Below are positions 16,230 through 25,217 of a stretch of DNA of 49,062 nucleotides, piece by piece. This DNA comes from Rhodobacterales bacterium 56_14_T64 (GTDB taxonomy: Bacteria; Pseudomonadota; Alphaproteobacteria; Rhodobacterales; Rhodobacteraceae): assembly GCA_002162795.1 (NCBI GenBank), contig MAAY01000107.1:1-49062 (forward strand), in the 5' to 3' direction. The notes under the pieces are model-generated. The model did not search any database. It worked only from the letters and a program-made list of their open reading frames with translations, and had not been told where the DNA came from. The stretch's first letter is position 1. Each line of letters starts with the position of its first letter. Made by a program: the position numbers and the translations under genes.

Positions 16230-16568
16230 AGTTGGTAGGGCTAATCAGGCAGCTGCCGCCCATGCAGAACACTCGCATTCAGGGTGGCAGACCTTAAGGG
16301 GGCGGCCACCCCTTTCACTCCAAATCCTGCCCCCCCCCCCTAACGGGCAGCGCGGGAGAGTGAATTTAGGACCAAGTATATTGTGAGCTGTGGTCCTTCC
16401 AATGTCTGGACTTACTATACGCGCGCACTAGTTTCTATACATCCGCGTATCTTGGGTTCTACGGGACAAGCCCAAGTTGCAGCATTTGTGCTGACTTCTC
16501 TGGGTAAACGTCTAGGGAAAGAACACCTCGTACTTCGGTTTTTTGTATACGAGTAAGGAGCATGAATC
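16230..16568. other. 339-bp spacer: terminator, poly-C tract, upstream region of the third exported family gene
   Basis: No gene is supported here. The left part holds a hairpin terminator for the TPR gene (16282-16311). A run of 11 C residues at 16330-16340 is a possible slippage site. The right part contains AT-richer sequence and the AAGGAG leader of the 16569 gene. A minus-strand frame over 16415-16786 is antisense to that gene and was dismissed. Confidence 0.5.
16282..16311 (+). terminator. Terminator hairpin after the TPR gene
   Basis: GGGTGGC and GCCACCC pair over seven bp, with CTTTC following. The loop is 16 bases and the T-tract is weak, so this is a moderate candidate. Confidence 0.4.
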
Positions 16569-17534
16569 ATGCTGAAGTCTTCGCTTGCATTTTTTCCTCT
16601 ATTGGCCATTTCAACGTTAACCATGGCGCAAACATATTCCGTGCCTGGCGGGGCCATCACCTTTGACGAAAGTGGCGATTTCGCCGGAACCATCAGCGAC
16701 ATCTCTCCGGTAGCTGGGTATCCCGACGAGTCGGAAATCACCGACATAACTGGAACCGTCTCATCGGATGGAACCATTTCCGGCACCTATTCCGGTGTGG
16801 CAAGCTACAATACTGTAGACGGTTCCGGAGATGTCGTCAGTGTAGCAGAGCCATATTCAGGTAGCTTTTCTGGCGACATTGCCGATGGCGGCGATTATTC
16901 GGTGTCTTGGGGAGGCGGAGAACCCGGATCAAATACCGGAAACCTCGCTGGTTTCAGCCTGCCCTCCGCCTCCGCTCCCGTAACGACTTCGGCAGTCGGC
17001 AGTCTCACATCACCTACAGATGACAGCTTATCCAACTCAACCGGCGACTCGCGTGATTATTACCCCGCGAAAAACCGACGGGCAGCAGCCGCTGTTCAAG
17101 ATCCGAATTACATAGCAAACAAGCTGTCCGAGATCTCAAGGCTATGTTCCCAAACTGAAGTCTATGTGGTTGATTGTATAGCTGAACGCCTGGAGGTTCT
17201 TGAGAACGAGCTCCGGGGCTTACCTGGACAAAGCGAGGTTCAAAAAGTTCTCAGACAAGCTGCCTTAGATCTGCACTCGGTTGCCCGCGAGCATCGTGAC
17301 CCCGCCACCCCACGCGCCAATGTAAGGACGCAGGACAACAGCTTACAAACCTCTCGCCCCCTAACCGCCATTGCACCCGATCAAAAAGAGGCAGCGCTAG
17401 CCAAAGCACTCATCATCATCGAAGAGGCTGAAACTCAATTGTTACGCTCGGCCTCGACCTCTCCACAGGCGGCCCAGTTCCAAGATATTGCTTCTGCTTT
17501 GGGGTCGAACAAGGTGCTGCTTCGGGCCGGTTAG
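16569..17534 (+). CDS. Exported Cys-pair family protein, member 3, with an extra N-terminal beta-rich domain
   Basis: This 321-residue protein has a signal peptide (MLKSSLAFFPLLAISTLTMA). A Gly/Ser/Asp-rich region of repeated short strands follows, about residues 20-125 (FAGTISDISP, GTVSSDGTISGTYSGV, YSGSFSGDIADGG). The C-terminal domain is related to the 7895 and 9209 products: CSQTEVYVVDC (C-x9-C), EHRDPATPR, AEAETQLLR-like helix and IASALGSNKVLLRAG. It shows that the domain is a mobile module fused to different N-termini. AAGGAG lies eight bases before ATG 16569; an out-of-frame ATG at 16562 gives a short peptide and is rejected. The function is unknown; secreted or envelope-located. Confidence 0.75.
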   Translation: MLKSSLAFFPLLAISTLTMAQTYSVPGGAITFDESGDFAGTISDISPVAGYPDESEITDITGTVSSDGTISGTYSGVASYNTVDGSGDVVSVAEPYSGSFSGDIADGGDYSVSWGGGEPGSNTGNLAGFSLPSASAPVTTSAVGSLTSPTDDSLSNSTGDSRDYYPAKNRRAAAAVQDPNYIANKLSEISRLCSQTEVYVVDCIAERLEVLENELRGLPGQSEVQKVLRQAALDLHSVAREHRDPATPRANVRTQDNSLQTSRPLTAIAPDQKEAALAKALIIIEEAETQLLRSASTSPQAAQFQDIASALGSNKVLLRAG

Positions 17535-17599
17535 ACGCCCAGCCTGTTTCACCTTTGTGAACGTCAGCGGCACAACACTCCTGACGTCACAAACAACAA

Positions 17600-17633
17600 G
17601 GGCCGCGAATACCAATCTGGATATTCGCGGCCC
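17600..17633 (-). terminator. Intrinsic terminator of lysS
   Basis: The perfect 12-bp arms GGGCCGCGAATA and TATTCGCGGCCC enclose a ten-base loop. On the minus strand the stem is followed by TTGTTGTTT, 22 bases after the lysS stop. Confidence 0.8.
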
Positions 17634-17654
17634 AAATGTCTCGCTCAAACAGGT

Positions 17655-19298
17655 TTAAACCAGCTCACCCGCCAGTGCTTTGTCGATCAGCGCAAGGGTC
17701 TCTTCGACGCCGTACAGCGCGATGAAGCCGCCAAAACGTGGGCCTTGTGTCGCGCCCAGCAGCACCTCGTAAATCGCCGAGAACCAGGCGCGCAGAGGAT
17801 CGAACCCGTGGATCTTGCCGATGGCAAAGACCACCGACTGCAGGAAGTCATCACTGTCAAAGTCAACCTCGGGCAGCGCGTCGTCCTTGCCGTCGATCTC
17901 GTTCTTCTTGGCAATCGCCGCCAGCGCTGCCTCGGGCGATTTCAGCGCTTGCGCCAGATCGGTCAGCGCCGCGCGCTCTTGATCTGTTGGCAGACGATAG
18001 GTCTTGGCCGGTTTCACGAAGTCATTGAAATAGGCCACGGCAAAGCCCGCCGCCTGATCCAGCGTTGGATTGGCCTCTGGTGTTGCGTCAGGTGCATATT
18101 TATTGATGAACCCCCAAAGAGTTTCCTTGTCTTCGGCGTTGGACACGCTGGCGATGTTCAACAACATGGCGAAGGGCACCACCATGTCCGACCTCGGCAC
18201 GTCGCCACCGTGGATGTGCCACACCGGGTTGTTCAACTGTGCCTTGGCATCCTGTTTTTCATAGGCCCGCAACTGCTGGTGATACTCGTCCACTGCTTTG
18301 GGGATCACATCAAAGTGCATCCGCTTGGCCGTCTTGGGCTTGAGATACATGAAATACGACAGGCTTTCGGCGCTGGCATAGGTCAGCCACTGGTCGATCG
18401 AAATGCCGTTGCCGCTGGTTTTAGAGATCTTCTGGCCGTTCTCGTCCAGAAACAGCTCGTAGGTGAAATGGTCCGGTGCTGGGTGGCCCAAAATGCGGCA
18501 GATCTTGTCATAGATCGGCGTATTGGTGCTGTGATCCTTGCCGTACATCTCAAAATCAACGCCCAGCGCTGCCCAGCGCGCGCCAAAGTCCGGCTTCCAC
18601 TGCAGTTTCACATTGCCGCCGGTGACTGGCAGCGTCCATTCCTTGCCGTCCTCATCATCAAAGGTGATGCTGTGGGTCTCAGGATCGACCTTTTTCATCG
18701 GCACGTACAACACGCGGCCGGTTTCCGGGTGGATTGGCAGGAAGATCGAATAGGTCGCCGCGCGCTCTTCACGCAACGACTTCAGCATCACAGCCATGAC
18801 GTCGTCGTATTTTTCAACGGCGCGTTTCAGTACTTCGTCGAACTGGCCCGAGCCGTAAAATTCATTGGCCGAGATGAACTCATACTCAAAGCCAAAGGTA
18901 TCCAGGAACCGGCGCAGCATAGCGTTGTTGTGGTGGCCAAAGCTTTCGTGGGTGCCAAAGGGATCCGGCACCGAAGTCAGCGGCTTTTGCATATGCTCCG
19001 CCAGCGCCTCGGGGTTTGGAACATTGCCCGGCACCTTGCGCATGCCGTCCAGATCATCCGAGAAACACACCAGCTTGGTCGGAATGTCGCTGATCTCCTC
19101 AAAGGCGCGTTTGATCATGGTGGTGCGGGCGACCTCACCAAAGGTGCCGATATGCGGCAGACCTGACGGGCCATAACCGGTCTCGAACAATACAAAGCCC
19201 TTCTCTGGCGCGCCCTTGGCAAAACGTTTGAGCACCTTACGGGCTTCTTCAAACGGCCAGGCTTTGCTCTGCAGAGCGGTTTCGCGCAGTTCGGACAT
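17655..19298 (-). CDS. lysS: Lysyl-tRNA synthetase, class I
   Basis: This 547-residue enzyme charges tRNA-Lys with lysine. It is the class I (archaeal-type) enzyme found in many alphaproteobacteria and unrelated to E. coli LysS. The class I signatures are [15 protein letters not shown] (HIGH-like) near residue 40 and KISKTSGNG (KMSKS-like) in the middle, next to the tRNA-binding helices of the C-terminal half. I start at 19298 ([10 protein letters not shown]) because GGAGAACGAT lies just upstream; the 39-residue open extension is unsupported. The gene stands alone, with a strong terminator behind it and the LysR gene starting further upstream on the same strand. Confidence 0.95.
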   Translation of the reverse strand: MSELRETALQSKAWPFEEARKVLKRFAKGAPEKGFVLFETGYGPSGLPHIGTFGEVARTTMIKRAFEEISDIPTKLVCFSDDLDGMRKVPGNVPNPEALAEHMQKPLTSVPDPFGTHESFGHHNNAMLRRFLDTFGFEYEFISANEFYGSGQFDEVLKRAVEKYDDVMAVMLKSLREERAATYSIFLPIHPETGRVLYVPMKKVDPETHSITFDDEDGKEWTLPVTGGNVKLQWKPDFGARWAALGVDFEMYGKDHSTNTPIYDKICRILGHPAPDHFTYELFLDENGQKISKTSGNGISIDQWLTYASAESLSYFMYLKPKTAKRMHFDVIPKAVDEYHQQLRAYEKQDAKAQLNNPVWHIHGGDVPRSDMVVPFAMLLNIASVSNAEDKETLWGFINKYAPDATPEANPTLDQAAGFAVAYFNDFVKPAKTYRLPTDQERAALTDLAQALKSPEAALAAIAKKNEIDGKDDALPEVDFDSDDFLQSVVFAIGKIHGFDPLRAWFSAIYEVLLGATQGPRFGGFIALYGVEETLALIDKALAGELV

Positions 19299-19420
19299 AT
19301 CGTTCTCCATCGGATGGCCCCAATTGGGCCGCATCGCGTATCCAGCTGCCCTATGCAGCCGACTGGCCCGGTTTATTGTGCCACTGCAGCATGTGTCAAT
19401 GAACTGCCTCTGCATAGCGG

Positions 19421-20302
19421 CTATTTACTGGCTTCCTTTACAATCCAGTCCAAAATACTGCGCACATCCTCTCCGGCAGCCAGTCCATCGCGCGCAGTGG
19501 CAAAATATCCACGCGATGATACCGCACTTGGCCCATGCAGTCGCACCAAGGCGCCAGTATCCAGAAATGTGTCCAACACGCCGTCCCAGGCCAGAAACAC
19601 CCCCTGCCCCGCCAGTCCGGCATTCACCAGCATCGCATATGAATTAAAGTCCAACGAACGCCCGGTTCGCGGCATCGTCATCCCAGCCGATTGAAACCAG
19701 CTTGGCCAGTCATGCCATTGGCTACGCGCGGCCTCCATCGTCAGCAGGGTCACCTGCGACAGATCATGACTGTCCGCCGTCATGCCACGGCGATCCAAAT
19801 ACATCGGGCTGGCCACTGGGAACACCTCGCCCCCCAGCAAACGGATCATTGCTTCGTCAGTGGCCAATCCAAACCGGATCACCACATCACCGGGCCGCGC
19901 CGCTTCTCCATACTCTTGGCTTATGATACGAATCGTCAGATCAGGGAAGCTTTCCTCAAGTTGCCCCAGTCGTGGGATCAGCCAGAACGCAACAAACCCT
20001 GACGGCGCGGTGACAGTGACAACCCGCGATTGTGCAGCCTGCCTGATCTGTGCCACGGCAGTTTCGATCTGGCCAAACCCACTGTGCAACGCCTGCAATA
20101 GATCCCTGCCCTGCTGGGACATTTGCACTGGTTTTCGACTGCGATCAAACAATGAACATCCCAGATCAGCCTCTAGTGTCGCAATTCGGCGCGACACTGC
20201 CGGTTGCGACACATTCAACTCCTGTCCCGCAGCCGTAAGGGTCCCAAGACGCGCCGCAGCGTAAAATGCTGTCAGCCCTGAGAAGGATGGAAGTTGCCGC
20301 AT
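19421..20302 (-). CDS. LysR-family regulator divergent from dddW
   Basis: This 293-residue LysR-type transcriptional regulator has an N-terminal winged helix-turn-helix (residues about 8-65: [20 protein letters not shown], then [15 protein letters not shown]). A linker helix and a periplasmic-binding-like effector domain follow. It is transcribed away from the cupin gene at 20398 with a 95-bp shared promoter region, the standard layout for a LysR protein controlling its divergent neighbour. In Ruegeria pomeroyi, dddW is paired with a divergent LysR gene that activates it in response to DMSP. That role is transferred here by homology and position. Confidence 0.88.
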   Translation of the reverse strand: MRQLPSFSGLTAFYAAARLGTLTAAGQELNVSQPAVSRRIATLEADLGCSLFDRSRKPVQMSQQGRDLLQALHSGFGQIETAVAQIRQAAQSRVVTVTAPSGFVAFWLIPRLGQLEESFPDLTIRIISQEYGEAARPGDVVIRFGLATDEAMIRLLGGEVFPVASPMYLDRRGMTADSHDLSQVTLLTMEAARSQWHDWPSWFQSAGMTMPRTGRSLDFNSYAMLVNAGLAGQGVFLAWDGVLDTFLDTGALVRLHGPSAVSSRGYFATARDGLAAGEDVRSILDWIVKEASK

Positions 20303-20324
20303 ATATCATAACTCCAGCGTATAT
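20301..20324. promoter_or_regulatory. Candidate LysR operator between the regulator and dddW
   Basis: ATATA (20301-20305) and TATAT (20320-20324) flank a 14-bp centre and form an interrupted dyad of the general T-N11-A LysR type. It touches the regulator's start codon, which is common for autoregulation. The motif is AT-rich and short, so it may be chance. Confidence 0.3.
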
Positions 20325-20397
20325 TAGCATTCATCTTTATCCTATTGAGTGGCCGCCGCAAAGGGCTCTAACTGAACTCAGCAAAAGGAGTGCCCCA

Positions 20398-20856
20398 ATG
20401 ACTGAAATCATGACCAGCTTTGCCAGTGATTTGGCGGATACAGAGATCCTGAACCAGGCCAGCAATCTGCCCAAGGCGCCGCTTTCGGTGGATGCATCCC
20501 AGGTTCCTCTGGTTGGCGGCACCGATCCGGCTTATGGCGAAGTCCGTTGGCGCACTCTGATCAACGGCAGCGTGGACACGCCACGCGACATGGTTCTGGG
20601 CATTGCTGAGTTCGAAGCCGGTGGACGCCTGCTGCCCCATCGCCATGCCCCGGCCGAATTCTACTTCGGAATCGAAGGCTCCGGTACAGTTACAATTGAT
20701 GGCGAAGCCCATCACATCAGCCCCGGCGTTGCCATCTACGTTCCCGGCAACGCGGAACATGGCGTGGTGGCTGGCTTAGAAGGTCTGCGTTTTACCTACG
20801 GCTTTCCCAACGGACAGTTCGAGGATATCGAGTATCACTTCTCGGCGCAGGGCTGA
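20398..20856 (+). CDS. dddW: DMSP lyase, cupin type DddW
   Basis: DddW cleaves dimethylsulfoniopropionate to acrylate and dimethyl sulphide using a bound metal ion. The product is 152 residues, the same length as Ruegeria pomeroyi DddW as I recall it. The metal ligands I recall for DddW fall at identical positions: H81, H83 and E87 in HRHAPAEFYFGIEG, and H121 in GNAEHGVV. The catalytic tyrosine corresponds to Y89. AAGGAG lies upstream of ATG 20398. The divergent LysR gene is the known partner arrangement. Other DMSP-lyase cupins (DddQ, DddL) are longer. Cytoplasmic; expression is probably DMSP-induced. Confidence 0.9.
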   Translation: MTEIMTSFASDLADTEILNQASNLPKAPLSVDASQVPLVGGTDPAYGEVRWRTLINGSVDTPRDMVLGIAEFEAGGRLLPHRHAPAEFYFGIEGSGTVTIDGEAHHISPGVAIYVPGNAEHGVVAGLEGLRFTYGFPNGQFEDIEYHFSAQG

Positions 20857-20942
20857 ATATTGCCCAATTGACACTGCGACAGTTGTACCCGCGCCTCTGG
20901 CTGCCTATCCTTTCACAGGATATAACCCAGAAGGATACCTAG

Positions 20943-21368
20943 ATGACCGAGCAGCCAACACCTCATCCGCTTACCCCGCAGGATTGCCTTGTCGCAATCA
21001 TGGTAGCGGTGTCGGCTTCGGACGAAAATATCCGCACATCTGAACTGATCGAAATCCAGTCGGCAGTGAACATGCTGCCGATTTTTGCCAACTACGACAT
21101 CGACCGGATCAAGCGCATGTCGCAGACCGTGTTTGATCTGTTCGAACAGGAAGACGGGCTTGACGCATTGTTTGGTCTGATCCGTGACAACCTGCCCGAG
21201 CGCCTGCACGAAACCGCCTATGCGCTGGCCTGTGATGTGGCCGCTTCAGACGGTAAGTTGGCAGAGTCCGAATTGGAGTTTCTGGCCGAAATTCGCTATG
21301 AGCTGAACATCGACCGCCTGCACGCCGCCGCGATTGAACGCGGGGCCCGCGCGCGGCACGTCACATAA
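20943..21368 (+). CDS. TerB-like helical protein
   Basis: This 141-residue all-helical protein resembles the TerB / tellurite-resistance-like domain. It shows the two related helical halves LTPQDCLVAIMVAVSASDENI and ETAYALACDVAASDGKLAESE, each with the typical A-x-S/A-D-xx-I/L-xx-x-E pattern. Stand-alone TerB-like proteins are common in alphaproteobacteria, with no settled role; tellurite resistance should not be assumed. It has AAGGA before the ATG and is followed after four bases by the GFA gene, so the two form an operon. Confidence 0.75.
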   Translation: MTEQPTPHPLTPQDCLVAIMVAVSASDENIRTSELIEIQSAVNMLPIFANYDIDRIKRMSQTVFDLFEQEDGLDALFGLIRDNLPERLHETAYALACDVAASDGKLAESELEFLAEIRYELNIDRLHAAAIERGARARHVT

Positions 21369-21372
21369 ATCC

Positions 21373-21768
21373 ATGCAAAACGGCGGCACCCCGATCTGGC
21401 AGGCTGCCTGCCACTGCCGCCGCACCCGGTTCGAGGTTCACGCCGAGATCGACCATGCCCGCATTTGCGACTGCTCGATTTGCCACCAGCGCGGCGCCCT
21501 GATATTTCGGGTGCCCGAGAACGCGCTGAAGTTAATGACTCCTCTACACGATCTAGCGCTGTACCAATGGGGGACTGGCACTGCCAAGGACTATTTCTGC
21601 AAGACCTGTGGCATCCTGCCCTTCCGCCGCCCACGCACCGTCACACCCGAGGAACAGGCCGCAGAAAACTTTTCTGGGTGGGCCGTCAACCTGCGCTGTA
21701 TTGAAGGGCTAGCGACCTTAAAGCTACCCATTAGGCAGATCAGGGGCCATGAGTTGGCCTTGCCTTAG
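21373..21768 (+). CDS. GFA/CENP-V family zinc protein
   Basis: This 131-residue protein is a zinc-binding GFA domain (glutathione-dependent formaldehyde-activating enzyme-like). The zinc cysteines are in place: C13 and C15 (CHC), C32, C34 and C37 (CDCSIC) and C76 and C79 (CKTC). Family members bind two zinc ions and probably a thiol adduct; a formaldehyde role is documented for only some. The start at 21373 follows the preceding stop by four bases, indicating translational coupling with the TerB-like gene. A GGTCCAG/CTGGACC hairpin follows at 21784. Confidence 0.85.
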   Translation: MQNGGTPIWQAACHCRRTRFEVHAEIDHARICDCSICHQRGALIFRVPENALKLMTPLHDLALYQWGTGTAKDYFCKTCGILPFRRPRTVTPEEQAAENFSGWAVNLRCIEGLATLKLPIRQIRGHELALP

Positions 21769-21783
21769 AGCCGCCGCTCCCAC

Positions 21784-21806
21784 GGTCCAGATTGTCCACC
21801 TGGACC
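21784..21806 (+). terminator. Hairpin after the GFA gene
   Basis: GGTCCAG and CTGGACC pair over a nine-base loop, 16 bases after the stop. No T-run follows, so it may be Rho-assisted or an RNA-stabilising stem. Confidence 0.4.
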
Positions 21807-21912
21807 CCGGATGCGCGCAACTAGAGGGCGATTTCCTTGGCCGCCCCCTCTGTTTTTAGACACCAACCATGAAAAATTCGGGCCGCTGCGCACAGTGCAG
21901 TCACTTTCTGGG

Positions 21913-22650
21913 TTAAAAGATATCGGCGCGCGAATAGTTCCTTGTCTGGCGGGATCCATTTGCAAAGGTCAGTGTCACGCTGACCGTCTCGACCGAATTC
22001 TGCGAGAACGACCAATAGGGCGGATTTGCTTTTGCTGTCCCGCCGCTACAGGCTGAAAACCCTTGCGTTCTTGTCTCGCCGCCATTGACCGAAAACTGCA
22101 TCGATTTAATCCCACAGGCGTAGGGCGCCACCGATGACAGGTCCAACAAGTCATGCGGCCAGCTTTTGGACCCTGTGGCCCAAGCCGTGCTTGCCTGTTT
22201 CAACGTGGCCTGATCTTGCGCAACCCTTGAAGATGACACAGCAGGTGCCGCGGCAGCCGCCGATGGGGTGCTCGCCCGTGCGGCAGATGCTGCAGGTGCA
22301 GCCCCAGTCAATTTTGCATTGTTCGCTTCCCAGACAGAGCGAGACGGAAAGGTCAGATGCCCCATCTGAGCAGGATCGTTCCGCTTGGCTTCTTCGAACA
22401 TAGCCCGACCCAAAGCGTAGTCATCAGTGATGTCCACGCCCGGATATTGTTGCCGGTATTGTTCTTGAACGCGCCGTTCAGCCGCTGAATCAACAGCCGA
22501 ATAAAATGGATCCGCCGCGCCTGTGGCAATCACTGCAGCAGTACAGGCTGTCTGCGACAGAACCACAGCCAACAGTCCAATCCTACGCCAGCCCACCAAT
22601 GGGGATTTCCCCTGCGGAGTCACCAAATTTTGTCTAGTCATTTCAATCAT
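21913..22650 (-). CDS. Exported or lipoprotein-like protein of unknown function
   Basis: The 245-residue product has a basic N-terminus and a hydrophobic stretch (IGLLAVVLSQTAC) ending at a cysteine. This looks like a lipoprotein signal, although the lipobox residue at -3 (Q) is not canonical. It continues with a helical region (AAERRVQEQYRQQYPG), an Ala/Ser-rich linker of about 35 residues and a C-terminal beta domain with two cysteines (YACGIKSMQF, GFSACSGG) that could form a disulphide. No family is recognised. The start may be one of several nearby codons (M1 or M4). It is probably envelope-located. Confidence 0.65.
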   Translation of the reverse strand: MIEMTRQNLVTPQGKSPLVGWRRIGLLAVVLSQTACTAAVIATGAADPFYSAVDSAAERRVQEQYRQQYPGVDITDDYALGRAMFEEAKRNDPAQMGHLTFPSRSVWEANNAKLTGAAPAASAARASTPSAAAAAPAVSSSRVAQDQATLKQASTAWATGSKSWPHDLLDLSSVAPYACGIKSMQFSVNGGETRTQGFSACSGGTAKANPPYWSFSQNSVETVSVTLTFANGSRQTRNYSRADIF

Positions 22651-22811
22651 ATTTGCCGCGTCCTATTAACAGATCGCACAAGTAGACAGCACACCTATCA
22701 ATAAACGCAATGAATTTCACCAATTGTCAGACATTTACAACTTACGGTAAAAAATACCCCGCTAACGGCGCGATAACTCGCCCTTAAGGAGAGAGCTGCA
22801 AGGCAACGATC

Positions 22812-24305
22812 CTAGCTGCCGTAAACCGCGCCCCAGCGTTCGATCAGCTTTTGCTGCATCTTCTTCGCCTTACGGTTCCAACCTCGCGCGCCTTCTGGCC
22901 GCTCACGGTCGGCACGTTTGATCCGTGATCGCGCGCCCTGATCTGCGGCAAAAATGGCAAAGGCTAGTTCGGTCCCATCAGCGGCGGTCATGAACCCACC
23001 CAGACCTGAGACAAAATTCAGCGTGCCGGTTTTTGCCTTCACTTTGATCGGGTGGTTCTTGTTCACCTTGCCATTGGCATCACGCATCAGGAATGGCTTC
23101 AACAACGGCTTGAGCTGGCCACCTTTACGCGCCGCAATCAACGCGCTGACCAGATCGTTGGGCGTCATCCGTGATGCCTCGCCCAGCCCTGAATGATCGA
23201 CCAGACGGCTGCCACTCATGCCGTATTTGTTTGCAGCCCAGCGGCTCATCGCCTCGGCAGAGGCCTTAAGCGAGCCGGGTCGACGCCCACCCGCCGCACT
23301 GGCAGACATGCCAATCATTTCGGCCATCAGATTGTTCGAGTATTTCAGCATCCCACGCAGCATTACAGACAGTGCCGCGCTGCTATGTTGTGCCAGCACT
23401 TTGCCCTGCGGCAGGGATTTCACCACCTTCGGCTTGCTCAACACAATGCCATGCGCCCGCGCCATGGTGCGAAACACGTCGCCAGTGTATTCAGCTGGCT
23501 TGCGCACCGGCAACCAGCGCGATCCGCCCTTGCCCAGCGCCGCACTAGCCACAGTCCACTGATCGGCGCCGCCCTTGTCAGCATAAGTGTAAACCGGTGT
23601 TTTTCGGTTCACCACTTTCATCCGCGCGGTTGCGACTTCGGGGCGATATTTCTCGGTTCGGGCATCCATGCTAACCGACCAAGCCTGCCCTGCCCGCTTC
23701 CATTCAAAATGCACCCGATTATAGTTTAGCGACAGCCCGGAAATTGCCGGGCTATAACCCACATGATCCGGCTGCCCAGAATCAATGGTCCGCACATAAG
23801 GCAAGGCCCCGTCCCACAGCTTGAACCCACCCTTGACCTCACGCACGCCTGCGTTTTTCAACGCTTTGGCCAGTTGCGCCAGATGATCGGTGTTCAAGGT
23901 GGGGTCGCCGCCACCAACCAGGATCAGATCCCCCTGCACCACGCCGCCTACAATGCTGCCAGTGGCCATAACACGGGTCTGAAACCGGTGCTCGGCCCCC
24001 AATATATCCAGTGCATACAACGAGGTAAGCGCCTTGGCGACACTGGCTGGCGGCAGTCCAGAGGCGCCATTTTCAGCCTCAAGCCGCAGGCCCGTTTCAA
24101 CATCCGCCACCGCACAGGCCACCTTCCCCGGCAGCCGCGCCCCTTGCAGCACGCTCTTGAGCCCGTCAGCGGTGCTGACCTTCAACCCCTCGCGCCGGGC
24201 AATAGGCCGCAATGACGTCGCCGGGGCGTTGGCCCAAGCATCACCTGCCCCAATCAGGGCAGAACCGGAAAGCAGAAAAAATCGTCGAGTAACCATATCA
24301 CGCAT
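22812..24305 (-). CDS. dacB: D-alanyl-D-alanine carboxypeptidase/endopeptidase (PBP4)
   Basis: This 497-residue S13-family penicillin-binding protein trims and cuts peptidoglycan cross-links in the periplasm. The three active-site motifs are complete: S88-V-A-K91 in PPASVAKALTS, S323-N-N in KYSNNLMAEM and K425-T-G in KAKTGTLNFVSG. The large insert domain between motifs 1 and 2 that marks class C low-molecular-weight PBPs is present. The N-terminus TRRFFLLSGSALIGAG followed by AWANA is a Tat-like signal. The start may be M1 or M4. It is monocistronic. Confidence 0.93.
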   Translation of the reverse strand: MRDMVTRRFFLLSGSALIGAGDAWANAPATSLRPIARREGLKVSTADGLKSVLQGARLPGKVACAVADVETGLRLEAENGASGLPPASVAKALTSLYALDILGAEHRFQTRVMATGSIVGGVVQGDLILVGGGDPTLNTDHLAQLAKALKNAGVREVKGGFKLWDGALPYVRTIDSGQPDHVGYSPAISGLSLNYNRVHFEWKRAGQAWSVSMDARTEKYRPEVATARMKVVNRKTPVYTYADKGGADQWTVASAALGKGGSRWLPVRKPAEYTGDVFRTMARAHGIVLSKPKVVKSLPQGKVLAQHSSAALSVMLRGMLKYSNNLMAEMIGMSASAAGGRRPGSLKASAEAMSRWAANKYGMSGSRLVDHSGLGEASRMTPNDLVSALIAARKGGQLKPLLKPFLMRDANGKVNKNHPIKVKAKTGTLNFVSGLGGFMTAADGTELAFAIFAADQGARSRIKRADRERPEGARGWNRKAKKMQQKLIERWGAVYGS

Positions 24306-24389
24306 AGTCTAATAAAATCATTTCAAAACGGCAAACAAACATACGATTTGGGGTTCTTAGTAAGTGCACTGCCTGTTAGGGGATATCTC

Positions 24390-25217
24390 ATGTTGCAGGC
24401 AGTCATTCTCATGTTCGTCGCTATGTCAATGATCCCTGCGGGTGACTTGTGTGGCAAGTTGCTCACCAGCAGCGGCATTGCCACACCTGGCTTTGTCGCC
24501 TCGTCGCGGTTTGTCGTTGGCAGCGCGCTGCTGCTGCCCTTTGTGCCGCCACGCGCCTATGCCTTGCTGAAAGACTGGCGCATGTGGCTGCGGGCGCTCT
24601 TGCTGGTCGGCGGCATTTTCTCCATTCAGACCGCCCTCCAGACCGAACCGATGGCAGATGTGTTTGCCGCCTTTTTCATCGGCCCCATCATCAGTTACAT
24701 ACTGTCAGCCCTGCTTTTGCGTGAATCGACCACCTGGTTGCGGTCCCTGTTGATGGCGGTGGGGTTTGCCGGTGTCATTCTGGTTGTTCGCCCCGGCTTT
24801 GGCGGCTCGATCAACCTGCTGTGGGCGGTATTTGCAGGCTGTTCTTACGGTGCATTTCTGACCACCGGCCGATGGCTGGCGCATCTTGGCTCGCCACTGG
24901 AACTCAGCCTGATCCAACTGCTGCTGGCCGCCGTGTTCATGCTGCCGCTGGGGCTGGCAAACATGCCCGATCTGACCCTGAACACTGCCGCCCTGACAGT
25001 GGGCAGCGCCGCCTTTTCCATGCTCGGCAATCTGATCCTGCTGTTTGCCTATAGCAAGGTCGCCGCCACCAAACTGGCGCCCATGGTCTATTTCCAACTG
25101 ATCGCTGCGGTGTCTCTGGGCTGGGCCGCCTTTGGGCAGCTGCCGGATTTTCTGACTTGGATCGGGTTAGCGGTTGTCGTCAGCGCTGGCCTTGGCTCGG
25201 CTTTGTTACGACGCTGA
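24390..25217 (+). CDS. EamA/DMT-family transporter
   Basis: This 275-residue inner-membrane protein has about ten hydrophobic helices arranged as two EamA repeats (for example [38 protein letters not shown] and the second-half [17 protein letters not shown]). DMT-family carriers export amino acids, nucleosides or other metabolites; the substrate is not predictable. ATG 24390 has GGGGATATC upstream, and the frame before it is unsupported. The stop overlaps the convergent nadD gene by 12 bases. Confidence 0.85.
   Translation: MLQAVILMFVAMSMIPAGDLCGKLLTSSGIATPGFVASSRFVVGSALLLPFVPPRAYALLKDWRMWLRALLLVGGIFSIQTALQTEPMADVFAAFFIGPIISYILSALLLRESTTWLRSLLMAVGFAGVILVVRPGFGGSINLLWAVFAGCSYGAFLTTGRWLAHLGSPLELSLIQLLLAAVFMLPLGLANMPDLTLNTAALTVGSAAFSMLGNLILLFAYSKVAATKLAPMVYFQLIAAVSLGWAAFGQLPDFLTWIGLAVVVSAGLGSALLRR

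Noticed and set aside
16415-16786. A 123-codon minus-strand frame
   Set aside because: It is antisense to the start of the exported gene at 16569, which has a clear signal peptide and ribosome binding site.
17745-19166. A 473-codon plus-strand open frame
   Set aside because: It is antisense to lysS, whose motifs and length are complete. High GC keeps the opposite frame open; the translation has no recognisable domain.
20943-21368. Tellurite resistance determinant
   Set aside because: A lone TerB-like domain without TerZ, TerC, TerD or TerE genes does not support resistance.
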